Origin: Actinomyces sp. HMSC035G02
Lineage (GTDB): Bacteria; Actinomycetota; Actinomycetes; Actinomycetales; Actinomycetaceae
NCBI GenBank assembly: GCA_001838165.1
Contig: KV835854.1
Location: 75,675-139,674, forward strand
DNA length: 64,000 nt
Direction: 5' to 3'
Position numbers and translations under genes: made by a program. Shown here in pieces: positions 26,197 through 35,286 of this stretch. Under the pieces are notes generated by a model, which ran no database searches, was not told where the DNA came from, and saw only the letters and a list, made by a program, of their open reading frames with translations. The first letter of the stretch is position 1. Each line of letters opens with the position of its first letter.

Positions 26197-29100
26197 GTGT
26201 ACCTCAAGAACCTGACGCTGCGGGGCTTTAAGTCCTTCGCCAGTGCGACCACGCTCGCCCTCCAACCGGGCATCACGTGCGTCGTCGGCCCCAACGGGTC
26301 GGGTAAATCCAACGTCGTCGACGCTCTCGCCTGGGTCATGGGCGAGCAGGGTGCCCGCGCGCTGCGCGGCGGGCAAATGGCGGACGTGATTTTCGCGGGG
26401 ACATCTGGGCGCGCGGCGTTGGGGCGCGCCCAGGTGGACCTGACGATTGACAACACCGACGGGCTGCTCGACATCGAGTATTCCGAGGTGACGATCAGCC
26501 GGACCCTGTTCCGCGGGGGCGGCTCCGAATACTCCATTAACGGCACTCCGGCGAGGCTGCTGGACGTGCAGGAGCTCCTGTCCGACACGGGCATGGGCCG
26601 TCAGATGCACGTCATCGTCGGCCAGGGGCAGCTCGACGCGATTCTCTCCTCTACGCCCGAGGAGCGTCGCGGGTTCATCGAAGAGGCCGCGGGCGTCCTG
26701 AAGCATCGCCGGCGCAAGGAGCGCGCGCTCAAGAAGCTGGCCGACATGGACGCGAACCTCGTGCGCGTCCTGGACCTGACCAACGAGATTCACCGCCAGC
26801 TGGGGCCCCTGGCTCGCCAGGCGCGGGTTGCTCGTCGCGCGTCCCTCATTCAGGCGCGCGTGCGCGACGCGAAGGCCCGCCTGCTCGCCGATGATCTGGC
26901 GTCTGCGCTGTCGAAGCTGTCCGTGCTCGAGGCGTCGGACGAGTCGGCCGCCGCACGCCGGGCTTCGCTTGAGGAGCAGATTGCGGCTGCGCGCGCTGAG
27001 TTGTCACGGCTGGAGGAAGCCGAACGGGCATCCTCACCGGCACTCGATCAGGCATCCTCCGACTGGCAGTCGCTCACCACGATTACCGAGCGCCTGCGCG
27101 GCACGCTGATGGCGGCGACCCAGAAGGTGTCACTGCGCGCGACCCCCGAGCTGCCCCCGGGCGGCGAGGATCCCGACGTCCTCGACGAGCGCGCCCGCGT
27201 CGCCGGCGCCGAGGACGCTGCGCTGGTCACTCAAGTCGAAGAGGCGCGCTCTGCCCTGACGTCTGCGACTCGCGCGCGCGAGGCCGCCGAGGATGCGGAC
27301 GATTCCGCGTCCCGCGAGCTGGCCCGCGTCAACCGCGTCATTGCCGACCACCGTGAGAAGGTCGCGCGACTGACCGGAGACGCGTCCACCGCCGCGTCTC
27401 GCCTGGAGGCAGCGATCGCCGAGGCCGACCGAGCCTGGGGCGCATACCGCGCGGCTCAGGAGCGCGCCGAGGCAGCCGAGAAGGCCGTGCCTGCGTCGTC
27501 GGTGGGCACCGTTGGTGTGGGCGCTTCTGTCGCTGGGGAGTCCTCGTCCGAGGAAGAAGCCGGCGGGGGAGCGGCCCGCGCACACGCCGAGGCCTCCGCC
27601 CGCCGCGACGCCGCGCGCGCCCGCGTGGACGAGCTGCTCGGCGTTGAACGCGAGGCCCGCGCCGACCGCGCGCGCTGGGAGGCCCGCCGCGACGCGCTCG
27701 AGCAGCTGCTCGCTCCCGAGGATGGTACCGCCGAGCTGCTCGGACGCCCCGGTGTGCTCGGCCAGGTTGCGCCGCTCCTGCACGTCACACCTGGTTTCGA
27801 AGACGCCGTCGCCGCCGTGCTGGCCCCCTTCGCCGACGCGGTCGTCGTCGACTCCCTGGCCCGAGGCCTGGGTGAGCTGGACGCCGCCCGCGCGGCCGGA
27901 CGCTCGCTGCGGTTGGTCGTGGCATCGGGTTCTTCAGATGTTTCCGGTTCTTCCGATTTCCCCGCGGATGGGACCGGCAGTGCTGTCTGCGCCGATCTAC
28001 CCGAGGGTGCGACGTGGCTTGCCGACGTCGTCGCCTGCGAGGGGGCCGCCGCGCCCCTCGCGTCCCTGCTGGACGGGGTCGTCGCCTGCTCTCTCGAGAC
28101 CGCCGCTGACGTGCTGGACGTGCCCGGCGTGCGCGCCGTCGTCACGTCGGGTGGCGACGTCCTGCGCTCCTGGTCGGTGGAGGGTGGCCGCCAGGCATCC
28201 TCCGTGCTCTCCGTACGCGCAGACTACGAGGAGGCGTGCGCGCAGGCCGAGGCCGCCCAGGCCCGCATGGCCGAGGTGTCCGAGCAGCTCGGCGAGGCGA
28301 ACGCCCACCTGGACCGCTGCATTCGCGAGGCGAACGATGCCCTGAAGGCCCTGCGCGAGGAAGACGCCCAGCGCGCCAAGGAAGCCCAGGAGCTGGCCCG
28401 CGCACAGTCGGCCGCGCAGGCCGCCCGCGCCGAGGCCGATCGCGCCCACGACGTGGCCCGCCGCGCCGACGAGCAGGTCACCTGGGCCCGCGAGCAGGAT
28501 CTTGCCGCCCGCGCACGCCTCGACGGCGCCGACACCGTCGGCCCGCCCGAATCCCTCGAAGACGCTCAAGCCCGCGCCGACGCCGCATCCCGCGCCGCCC
28601 GCGAGGCCCGCGAGGCCGAAAACGAAGCGCGCCTGAGCCTGCGTGCCTTGGAAGAACAATCGCGGCGCGCCGCCTCCCGCGCCCGCTCCCTGCGCCAGGG
28701 GGCCGCCGCCGAGCGCGAGGAGCGCGCCCGCTACGCCCGGCGCGAGGCCGCGCGAAAGACGGAGCTGGCCACGGCCTCGGACGTGGAGGCAGCCGCCCGC
28801 GTCGCCCTCGAGGCCGCCGAGCGAGCCCTGTCCCAGGCTGCCGCCGAACGTGATCGCCTGAGCGAGCGGCGCTCCCAGGTCTCCCAGGAGGTCTCGGACG
28901 CCCGCCGCGCCCTAGACCGGCTGAGCGCGGAGCTGTCGGAAGCCACGGCCTCGGCCCACCAGGGGCAGATCGCGGCCGAGCAGACGCGCCTGCGCGTCGA
29001 GGATCTCCAGCGGCGCGCCCTCGAGGAGCTGTCCCTCGAACCCGAGCAGCTGCTCGCCGAGTTCGGGCCGCAGATGCTGGTGCCGATGCTGCCGCTCGAC

Positions 29101-29793
29101 CCCGACCAGGTCGAGAAGGCCGCGGCCGCCGAGCCGAGCGCGTACGTGCGCACCGAGCAGGAACGCGCGCTCGCCAAGGCGCTGAAGGACCTGGAGAAGC
29201 TGGGGCGCGTCAACCCGCTGGCGCTCGAGGAACACGAGGCGCTGGCCTCGCGGCACAAGTTCCTCGTGGATCAGGTCCAAGACCTCAAGGCGTCGAAGGC
29301 GGACCTGCTGCGCATCGTGCAGGACGTGGATCGCCTGGTGGAGGAGGCCTTCGCGTCGGCGTTCGCCGAGACGCGCGAGCAGTTCGAGCACGTATTCGGC
29401 GTGCTCTTCCCGGGCGGCCAGGGCGACCTGGTGCTCACCGACCCGGACGACATGCTCTCGACGGGCATCGAGATCGAGGCTCGGCCCGCGGGCAAGAAAG
29501 TCAAGCGCCTGTCCCTGCTGTCGGGCGGCGAGCGTTCCCTGGCCGCGATCGCGTTCCTGGTCGCGATCTTCAAGGCGCGCCCGTCCCCGTTCTACGTCAT
29601 GGACGAGGTCGAGGCCGCCCTGGACGACATGAACCTGACGCGCCTGCTCGCCATCTTCAAGGAGCTGCAGGAAACCTCGCAGCTGATCGTCATCACCCAC
29701 CAGAAGCGCACGATGGAGATCGCGGATGCCCTCTACGGCGTGACGATGCGCGACGGCGTCACGACGGTGGTGTCCCAGCGCCTCGCGGACTAG
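26197..29793 (+). CDS. smc: Chromosome segregation ATPase SMC
   Basis: Chromosome-organising ATPase that loads with ScpAB. Walker A is at 31-38 (GPNGSGKS). Two long Ala/Glu/Arg-rich coiled coils flank a hinge near residues 510-660. The C-terminal head has the ABC signature LSGGERSLAA (about 1107) and Walker B PFYVMDEVEAALDD. 1198 residues is the normal length. The GTG start lies 20 bp after ndk; TAACCT (26185-26190) six bases before it suggests a leaderless message, as well as read-through from ndk. Confidence 0.95.
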   Translation: MYLKNLTLRGFKSFASATTLALQPGITCVVGPNGSGKSNVVDALAWVMGEQGARALRGGQMADVIFAGTSGRAALGRAQVDLTIDNTDGLLDIEYSEVTISRTLFRGGGSEYSINGTPARLLDVQELLSDTGMGRQMHVIVGQGQLDAILSSTPEERRGFIEEAAGVLKHRRRKERALKKLADMDANLVRVLDLTNEIHRQLGPLARQARVARRASLIQARVRDAKARLLADDLASALSKLSVLEASDESAAARRASLEEQIAAARAELSRLEEAERASSPALDQASSDWQSLTTITERLRGTLMAATQKVSLRATPELPPGGEDPDVLDERARVAGAEDAALVTQVEEARSALTSATRAREAAEDADDSASRELARVNRVIADHREKVARLTGDASTAASRLEAAIAEADRAWGAYRAAQERAEAAEKAVPASSVGTVGVGASVAGESSSEEEAGGGAARAHAEASARRDAARARVDELLGVEREARADRARWEARRDALEQLLAPEDGTAELLGRPGVLGQVAPLLHVTPGFEDAVAAVLAPFADAVVVDSLARGLGELDAARAAGRSLRLVVASGSSDVSGSSDFPADGTGSAVCADLPEGATWLADVVACEGAAAPLASLLDGVVACSLETAADVLDVPGVRAVVTSGGDVLRSWSVEGGRQASSVLSVRADYEEACAQAEAAQARMAEVSEQLGEANAHLDRCIREANDALKALREEDAQRAKEAQELARAQSAAQAARAEADRAHDVARRADEQVTWAREQDLAARARLDGADTVGPPESLEDAQARADAASRAAREAREAENEARLSLRALEEQSRRAASRARSLRQGAAAEREERARYARREAARKTELATASDVEAAARVALEAAERALSQAAAERDRLSERRSQVSQEVSDARRALDRLSAELSEATASAHQGQIAAEQTRLRVEDLQRRALEELSLEPEQLLAEFGPQMLVPMLPLDPDQVEKAAAAEPSAYVRTEQERALAKALKDLEKLGRVNPLALEEHEALASRHKFLVDQVQDLKASKADLLRIVQDVDRLVEEAFASAFAETREQFEHVFGVLFPGGQGDLVLTDPDDMLSTGIEIEARPAGKKVKRLSLLSGGERSLAAIAFLVAIFKARPSPFYVMDEVEAALDDMNLTRLLAIFKELQETSQLIVITHQKRTMEIADALYGVTMRDGVTTVVSQRLAD

Positions 29794-29894
29794 GGGACAA
29801 CCTTCTCGTGGATGAAGCCGTTGCATCTGGTCGCGATGACTCCACCTTCAAAGAAAATGATGACCGAAATATTTGGACCTGAGAGGAGAGGGCA

Positions 29895-30050
29895 ATGAGC
29901 AAGAAACAACAGGAGACCTACCGTCTTGCGGGAGGAATCACCGTTACCGACGCCGATCTTGAAGCAGATGCGCAGCGCTTCGAAGTGGGCGAATGCGACG
30001 GAGCGTGGAAGGTTCTCCCTGGGCGTCCGCAGCTTGTCGGCGAGGAATAA
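29895..30050 (+). CDS. Small protein, N-terminal half of a split ribbon-helix-helix-type protein
   Basis: 51 residues starting MSKKQQETYRLAGGITVTD and ending GRPQLVGEE, after a good ribosome site (GGAGAGG). The pattern (a VTDADLE helix, then a K-x-L-P-GRP-x-L segment) is typical of the N-terminal part of small actinobacterial antitoxin-like regulators, whose GRPxL motif normally runs straight on into a ribbon-helix-helix domain. Here TAA intervenes, and the next codon is an ATG in the same frame that opens the RHH part. Either two genes or one gene broken by a stop codon. Confidence 0.6.
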   Translation: MSKKQQETYRLAGGITVTDADLEADAQRFEVGECDGAWKVLPGRPQLVGEE

Positions 30051-30209
30051 ATGCCGGTCGGCACGCGCCTGCCTGAATCTTTAGTCCGCGAGCTTAGCGA
30101 GGCGACAGGGGAACTCGGACAAACTCGAAGTGAGCTCGTTCGTCGCGGAGTGAGAGTGCTGCCGGGATTGCTGATTGTTGATCTGGATAGGATGCGGCCT
30201 TCTGGATAG
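30051..30209 (+). CDS. Ribbon-helix-helix (CopG/RHH-like) DNA-binding protein, running into repeat array B
   Basis: 52 residues. The segment GTRLPESLVRELSEATGELG followed by RSELVRRGVRVL has the RHH pattern: a short beta strand (TRLP), helix 1 and an RSELVRRG helix 2. It follows the preceding 51-residue frame without a gap and in the same frame. The last codons and the TAG stop lie inside the first two GGATAGG units of the 19-bp array, so the native 3' end may have been lost. No toxin gene is adjacent. If real, it is an orphan regulator. Confidence 0.55.
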   Translation: MPVGTRLPESLVRELSEATGELGQTRSELVRRGVRVLPGLLIVDLDRMRPSG

Positions 30210-30319
30210 GTTATGAGTATCTGGATAGGTTAATAAGCTATCCAGATCTGCGTTTCCTATCCAGATCTGCGTTTTCTATCCAGAACTGTGTTTCCTATCC
30301 AGAACTGTGTTTCCTATCC
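30185..30319. repeat. 19-bp dyad repeat array B
   Basis: Same geometry as the array at 20751. Two forward 19-bp units (GGATAGGATGCGGCCTTCT, GGATAGGTTATGAGTATCT; 30185-30222) precede a 21-bp near-palindrome (30223-30243, one mismatch). Four mirrored units follow (AGATCTGCGTTTCCTATCC, AGATCTGCGTTTTCTATCC, then AGAACTGTGTTTCCTATCC twice; 30244-30319). Heptamers fall at the same distances from the centre (30233) as in array A. The second half of the mirrored units differs from array A, so the fixed part is GGATAGG plus spacing. Confidence 0.9.
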
Positions 30320-30401
30320 AAAAGAATGGGGGATTCGATGGAGTGCAGGCTCACTCATGCGCATGTTGACCCGCCTGGTGGAGCAACGGCAGTTCGAGTA
30401 T

Positions 30402-30438
30402 GAAAACGCGGGCGGGGACCCGTTGGTCCCCGCCCGCG
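30402..30438 (-). terminator. Rho-independent terminator for the DUF7455 gene
   Basis: 14-bp perfect stem CGCGGGCGGGGACC / GGTCCCCGCCCGCG with a CGTT loop. Read on the minus strand, the stem is followed by GTTTTC. It begins about 40 bp after the DUF7455 stop. The rest of 30320-30478 holds nothing else I can recognise. Confidence 0.8.
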
Positions 30439-30478
30439 CCTGCAAGCCGTGCGTCCCGCCGCTGCGGGAGGCTCGCTC

Positions 30479-30694
30479 TCAGTCGTTCATGAAATGACGC
30501 TCGTCCAGGATCTGTGCGCCGCCACCCACCAGCGAAGGCAGGTGCTCGTTTGCGTGGTGGCCGCAGAAATACAGCTGGCCACCCGAAGGCATCGTCGCAC
30601 GAACCCAGGCGCGAGCGCCGCAGGCGTCGCAACGATTCGCCGCATTCAGCTGCGGCTCGTCCAGTACGGGGCGTTCAAGAGTCTGTGCGTTCAT
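30479..30694 (-). CDS. DUF7455 family protein (small Cys/His protein)
   Basis: 71 residues with CDACGARAWVRA and FCGHHANEH, giving a likely C2H2/C2C-type zinc site, and a conserved C-terminal DERHFMND. This short family is widespread in Actinomycetota and usually lies beside topoisomerase or sigma factor genes, as here next to parE. The function is not established. The ATG at 30694 marks the start of the conserved part; a longer frame upstream is antisense to the spacer and has no ribosome site. Confidence 0.8.
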   Translation of the reverse strand: MNAQTLERPVLDEPQLNAANRCDACGARAWVRATMPSGGQLYFCGHHANEHLPSLVGGGAQILDERHFMND

Positions 30695-30929
30695 GCTTCC
30701 ATCACACACCATCGTCCCGCCCCGCGCACCCCTGTTCACCCGGGGCGCAATCGACCGCCCGCACGTCGATACAGTGGAACGGGGGAGCGCACACCCTCCC
30801 GACGCAACCGCCAACACGCCCCGAAAGCGCGCCCACCAGCGCGATCTGGCCCCGGCCTCGTCAATCGTGGAAAGCGTCCCAGAACCCGCGCCACGCGCAC
30901 CGTTGGCCACAAACGAGCGCCCAGCCACA

Positions 30930-30935
30930 TATGAT
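30930..30935 (+). promoter_or_regulatory. Candidate -10 element for leaderless parE transcript
   Basis: TATGAT with seven bases to the in-frame GTG at 30943. The ATG at 30931 lies within this element and has no Shine-Dalgarno, so transcription and translation may both start at 30943. Confidence 0.45.
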
Positions 30936-33051
30936 GCACATCGTGACTCCTACCGACGCATCCGACTACAACGCACGGCACCTCTCGGTCCTCGAGGGGC
31001 TCGAGGCCGTGCGCAAGCGCCCCGGCATGTACATCGGCTCGACCGACCACCGGGGCCTCATGCACTGCCTCTGGGAGATCATCGACAACGCGGTCGACGA
31101 GGCCCTGGAAGGCCACTGCGACACGATCGACGTGCGCCTGCACCCCGACCACTCCGCCTCCGTCGCCGACAACGGCCGAGGCATCCCCGTCGACATCGTG
31201 CCCGGTCAGGGCCTGACGGGCGTCGAGGTCGTCTACACCAAGCTCCACGCCGGCGGTAAGTTCGGCGGCGGCTCCTACGCGGCCTCCGGCGGCCTCCACG
31301 GCGTCGGCGCCTCCGTCGTGAACGCCCTGTCGGCCCGCCTCGACGTGCAGGTCGACCGCGGCGGCAAGACCCACGAGATGTGCTTCCGTCGCGGCGAACC
31401 CGGCGAATTCGACGACTCCAAGCAGCGCACCCCCAACTCGCCCTTCAAGCCTTTCGTGGACGGCTCGACCCTCAAGACGGTCGGCAAGGTGAAGAAATCC
31501 CAGACCGGCACGCGCGTGCGCTTCTGGGCGGACTTCCAGATCTTCCCGTCGACCGAGGGGTTCTCGTGGGAGAACCTGCTGGCGCGCGCCCGCCAGACCG
31601 CGTTCCTCGTGCCCGGCCTGACCATCAACTGCTACGACGAGCGCGGCGAAGAGGAGCTCCACGAGAGCTTCCGCTTCGACGGCGGCGTCGTCGACTTCGC
31701 GAACTGGCTGGCCTCCGACGGCCCCGTCACCGACACGTGGCACATCACGGGGGAGGGCACCTACAACGAGACCGTGCAGGCCCTGGACTCCGAGACCGGG
31801 CACCTGCGCGCCACCGAGGTCGAGCGCACCTGCGAGGTCGACATCGCGCTGCGCTGGGGCATCGGCTACGACACGACCGTCCAGTCCTTCGTCAACATCA
31901 TCGCCACCCCCAAGGGCGGCACCCACGTCACCGGCTTCGAGCAGGCGGTCCTCAAGACCCTGCGCGCCGCGATCGACAAGAACGCGCGCAAGCTCAAGGT
32001 CGGCGCGAAGGACGGGCGCCCCGAAAAGGACGACGTCCAGGCCGGCATGACGGCCGTCATCACCGTGCGCTTCCCCGAGCCTCAGTTCGAGGGACAGACC
32101 AAGGAAACGCTGGGCACGCCTCAGATCCGCACCGTTGTGAACCGCGTCGTCTCCGACTGGCTGAAGGCCAAGTTCGCCTCCTCCAAGCGCGACGACAAAC
32201 AGCAGACTTCCCTCCTCATGGAGAAGGTCGTCGGCGAGATGAAGGCCCGTGTCTCCGCGCGCTTGCACAAGGAGATCTCGCGTAAGAAGAACGCGCTGGA
32301 AACCTCCTCGCTGCCCGCCAAGCTCGCGGACTGCCGCCTCGAGGACGTCGAGGAGACCGAGCTGTTCATCGTCGAGGGCGACTCCGCCCTGGGCACGGCC
32401 AAGGCCGCGCGCAACTCCCACTACCAGGCCCTGTTCCCGATTCGAGGCAAGATCCTCAACGTGCAGAAGGCCTCGACCGCGGACATGCTGGCCAACGCCG
32501 AGTGCGCCAACATCATCCAGGTGATCGGCGCGGGCTCGGGCCGTACATTCGACCTGTCTCAGGCGAGGTACGGCAAGGTCATCCTCATGACCGACGCCGA
32601 CGTCGACGGCGCGCACATCCGCACCCTGCTGCTGACCCTGTTCTTCCGCTACATGCGCCCCATGGTCGAGGCCGGCCGGATCTACGCCGCCGTCCCGCCC
32701 CTGCACCGCATCGAGGTCGCGGGTAAGGGACGTAAGAAGCGCGAGTACATCTACACCTACTCCGAGGACGAGCTGCATCGTAAGCTCGCCGCCCTGCGTC
32801 GCTCGGGTCGCACGTGGAAGGAACCCATCCAGCGGTACAAGGGCCTGGGTGAGATGGACGCCGACCAGCTGGCTGAGACCACGATGGACCGGGCTCACCG
32901 CTCGCTGCGTCGCATCACGCTGGCCGACGAGGAAGCCCTGCGCCAGGCGGAGGACGTGTTTGAGCTGCTCATGGGCTCGACCGTGGGTCCGCGCAAGGAG
33001 TTCATTGTCGAGGAATCCGCGGGGCTGGATCGTACGCGCATCGACGCGTAA
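30931..33051 (+). CDS. parE: DNA topoisomerase IV subunit B
   Basis: ATPase subunit of a type IIA topoisomerase. The GHKL ATP site includes EIIDNAVDEAL, DNGRGIPVD and the GGLHGVGASVVNALS loop. The Toprim domain has EGDSALG and MTDADVDGAHI, and the C-terminal IQRYKGLGEMD is present. It is called ParE rather than GyrB because a ParC-like subunit lies 8 kb away and the neighbourhood is the actinobacterial DUF7455-parE region, not dnaA-recF. The start is uncertain: ATG 30931, ATG 30934 or, most compatible with TATGAT, GTG 30943. Confidence 0.9.
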   Translation: MMHIVTPTDASDYNARHLSVLEGLEAVRKRPGMYIGSTDHRGLMHCLWEIIDNAVDEALEGHCDTIDVRLHPDHSASVADNGRGIPVDIVPGQGLTGVEVVYTKLHAGGKFGGGSYAASGGLHGVGASVVNALSARLDVQVDRGGKTHEMCFRRGEPGEFDDSKQRTPNSPFKPFVDGSTLKTVGKVKKSQTGTRVRFWADFQIFPSTEGFSWENLLARARQTAFLVPGLTINCYDERGEEELHESFRFDGGVVDFANWLASDGPVTDTWHITGEGTYNETVQALDSETGHLRATEVERTCEVDIALRWGIGYDTTVQSFVNIIATPKGGTHVTGFEQAVLKTLRAAIDKNARKLKVGAKDGRPEKDDVQAGMTAVITVRFPEPQFEGQTKETLGTPQIRTVVNRVVSDWLKAKFASSKRDDKQQTSLLMEKVVGEMKARVSARLHKEISRKKNALETSSLPAKLADCRLEDVEETELFIVEGDSALGTAKAARNSHYQALFPIRGKILNVQKASTADMLANAECANIIQVIGAGSGRTFDLSQARYGKVILMTDADVDGAHIRTLLLTLFFRYMRPMVEAGRIYAAVPPLHRIEVAGKGRKKREYIYTYSEDELHRKLAALRRSGRTWKEPIQRYKGLGEMDADQLAETTMDRAHRSLRRITLADEEALRQAEDVFELLMGSTVGPRKEFIVEESAGLDRTRIDA

Positions 33052-33142
33052 TCACGGGCAAAAATCCCCGCGCGCTGCACAAACGTTCACGCGCGTTGAC
33101 CAAATGTCAAGCGCCAGTGTGACTAAAGGCCCGAATAGCCGG

Positions 33143-33148
33143 TAGGAT
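33143..33148 (+). promoter_or_regulatory. Candidate -10 element for the first GNAT gene
   Basis: TAGGAT ends seven bases before the ATG at 33156, and there is no Shine-Dalgarno in between, so a leaderless message is likely. TTGACC at 33096-33101 is too far away for a normal -35. Confidence 0.4.
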
Positions 33149-33155
33149 ATCTGCC

Positions 33156-34175
33156 ATGACAGGACTTGCGCAGCGACTCACGCCGCCCGGGTCCGTCCCG
33201 TACCCGGGCAATCACCTCGGGTTGCGCTGGCGGCCCATGATCGGCCGCGATGCCCCCGCCGTGTATGCGCTCATCTCCCTGATCGAAGACGACGACAACG
33301 CCATTCGGCGCACCTCCGTCGACGACATCGCGGACATGATGGAGGGCGAGAACGGGCGCGACTGGGTCGACACGATCGTCGGCCTGGACGCGAAGCGAAA
33401 CATTTGCGCGGTGGCGTCCGTGCGCGTTCTGCGAGGCATTCACGAGGCCGCGACCGCCGTCGTCAGCGCCTTCATCCACCCGCACTGGCGTGGCCGAGGC
33501 GTGGGCCGGGCTCTGCTCTACTGGCAGGACGGGCGCGCCCGACAGATGCTCGTCGATGCTTTCGGTGCCGAGTCCGAGGTGCCCGCGTCGATCTCGAACC
33601 TCGTCGATGCGCACATGACCGATCGTCGTCGCCTCTACATTGCGGCCGGCTTCTTCGCTAAGCGCACGTACCAGGTCATGTATCGCGACCTGGCCGGCGG
33701 CGAGGTGCCCGTGCCCGCGCGTCACGGATACCGCGTCCTGCCGTGGAATGAGGTTCCGCAGGACCAGGTTCGCGCCATCCACATGGAGGCCTTCCAGCAG
33801 TCGTTCCGTTCGCCGCTGCGCGCGCTGTGGTGGGACGACGCGATGAACCACTTCGACCCGCGTTGGTCGTTCGTGGCCGTGGATGCTCAGGGTGAGGTCG
33901 TTGGCTACGCGATCACTGGACGTCCCGCGCAGCGCTGGGTGGCCACGGGCCGCTCCGAGGCGTACATCTACCTGCTCGGCGTCGCTGAGGCGCACCGTGG
34001 ACGCTCCATCGCGAGCGCCCTTGTCGGGCATGCCGTCGCCGCAGCGTCCGCGTCCGGCGCGTCGCGCATTGGCCTCGACGTTGACATGTCGAGCCCGGAC
34101 GGAGCGCATAAGATTTACGAACACCTGGGCTTCGTGGATGAAGCCGCCGAGGTTTACTACACGATCGACCAGTAG
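33156..34175 (+). CDS. Tandem-domain GNAT family N-acetyltransferase
   Basis: 339 residues with two GNAT folds. The N-terminal acetyl-CoA motif is IHPHWRGRGVGRALLYW; the C-terminal one is GVAEAHRGRSIASALVGHAV with the family's terminal YEHLGFVDEA. Two-domain proteins of this sort include mycothiol synthase-like enzymes, but the substrate cannot be read. A paralogue follows 18 bp later, probably in the same transcript. Confidence 0.82.
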   Translation: MTGLAQRLTPPGSVPYPGNHLGLRWRPMIGRDAPAVYALISLIEDDDNAIRRTSVDDIADMMEGENGRDWVDTIVGLDAKRNICAVASVRVLRGIHEAATAVVSAFIHPHWRGRGVGRALLYWQDGRARQMLVDAFGAESEVPASISNLVDAHMTDRRRLYIAAGFFAKRTYQVMYRDLAGGEVPVPARHGYRVLPWNEVPQDQVRAIHMEAFQQSFRSPLRALWWDDAMNHFDPRWSFVAVDAQGEVVGYAITGRPAQRWVATGRSEAYIYLLGVAEAHRGRSIASALVGHAVAAASASGASRIGLDVDMSSPDGAHKIYEHLGFVDEAAEVYYTIDQ

Positions 34176-34193
34176 GGACGGAAGGAGGCGAGC

Positions 34194-35216
34194 ATGAGCA
34201 TTCCTCTCGCACAGCGAGCAAATGCCCCCGAGTTCGTCCCCTTCCCGGGCGAACATCACGGGATCGAGTGGGAGTCGCTCACGGCTGCCCACCACGGTGG
34301 CCTGTCCGCCCTTTTCGCCCGCATGGAGGCCCGCGATAACCCGCCCTATCGCACCAGCCCGGACGAGGTCGAGGAGATGCTTTCGGGTGCCTCGCAGTGG
34401 CGAGGCCTCGTCGGGATCGCCCGCAGGGGTATCGCGGCGGGTCGCATCGTCGCCTTTGCCCAGGTGGTTCTGCGTTTCCCGGGGCGCGTGGAGTGCGTGT
34501 GCGTCGGGGGAGTGGATCCCGACTTTCGGCGCATCGGCCTCGGCAATGCGATCGTCGACTGGCAGGAGGGCACTGCTCGCCAGATGCTGGCCGAGGTTGA
34601 GGGTGACGCTCCCGCTCAGATCACCTGTCACGTTGAGACCGGCCAGGATGATCTCGAGGCGCAGCTGAAGGTTCACGGCTTCCGCTGGACGCGCACCTAC
34701 TACGAGCTGCGTGCCTCCCTGGAGGGGCTTCCGCCGGTTCCTGACCTGGGCTCGTACATGAGCATCGAGGCCTGGGGTCCCCAGTGGGAGGAACCCGCCC
34801 TGCGTGCCGCGAACCGCCTCAACGAGTCCGAGTGGGGCCGGCCTCCGCTCACCCAGGAGCAGTGGATGCAGGGGCGCACGGCCTTCGCTCCCGAATGGTC
34901 GTTCGTCGCCGTCGACCGGACGGGGGACCGCCCCCGCGTCGCCGGCTTCCTGTTGGCCTCGCGCTACGAGCAGGATTGGGCGGCTCTGGGCTGGCGCGAG
35001 GGGTACATCGACCAGCTGGGCGTCCTGTCCCAGTGGCGCGACAGCCGCGTCGCGGACGCGCTGATCCTGGCGTCGATGTGGGCGCAGAAGCGTGACGGCA
35101 TGGATCGCGCGGGCACGGGCGTGGGCTCCGCGAACCACACGGGCGCGCTCGCGATCTACGACTACCTGGGCTTCCGCACGGTCGGCCAGACGAGGCTCTA
35201 CGCGATCGAAATTTGA
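34194..35216 (+). CDS. Tandem-domain GNAT family N-acetyltransferase, paralogue of the preceding gene
   Basis: 340 residues, co-linear with the preceding protein from the N-terminal P-P/E-F-V-P-PG pattern to the final YDYLGFRTVGQ. The N-terminal acetyl-CoA loop VDPDFRRIGLGNAIVDW is intact. The C-terminal counterpart (GVLSQWRDSRVADALI) lacks the usual R-G-x-G, so only one domain may bind acetyl-CoA. AAGGAGG lies just before the ATG. The pair is probably a tandem duplication with later divergence. Confidence 0.8.
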   Translation: MSIPLAQRANAPEFVPFPGEHHGIEWESLTAAHHGGLSALFARMEARDNPPYRTSPDEVEEMLSGASQWRGLVGIARRGIAAGRIVAFAQVVLRFPGRVECVCVGGVDPDFRRIGLGNAIVDWQEGTARQMLAEVEGDAPAQITCHVETGQDDLEAQLKVHGFRWTRTYYELRASLEGLPPVPDLGSYMSIEAWGPQWEEPALRAANRLNESEWGRPPLTQEQWMQGRTAFAPEWSFVAVDRTGDRPRVAGFLLASRYEQDWAALGWREGYIDQLGVLSQWRDSRVADALILASMWAQKRDGMDRAGTGVGSANHTGALAIYDYLGFRTVGQTRLYAIEI

Positions 35217-35286
35217 TCGTCGTTTCGCATGGTGGATGTTTCCGCGCATCCTCTTGTGTTACCGTCGTTACTTTTTTCTCTCTGAT

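Noticed and set aside
30514..30930. N-terminal extension of parE by 139 codons
   Set aside because: It covers the antisense of the DUF7455 gene and its spacer, has no conserved residues and no ribosome site.
30736..32898. A 720-codon open frame on the minus strand opposite parE
   Set aside because: Mirror frame of parE with biased composition (Gly/Val/Leu/Asp/Arg) and no domain.
33123..35249. A 708-codon open frame on the minus strand opposite both GNAT genes
   Set aside because: Spans two unrelated genes and their spacer; typical antisense artefact of high-GC coding DNA.
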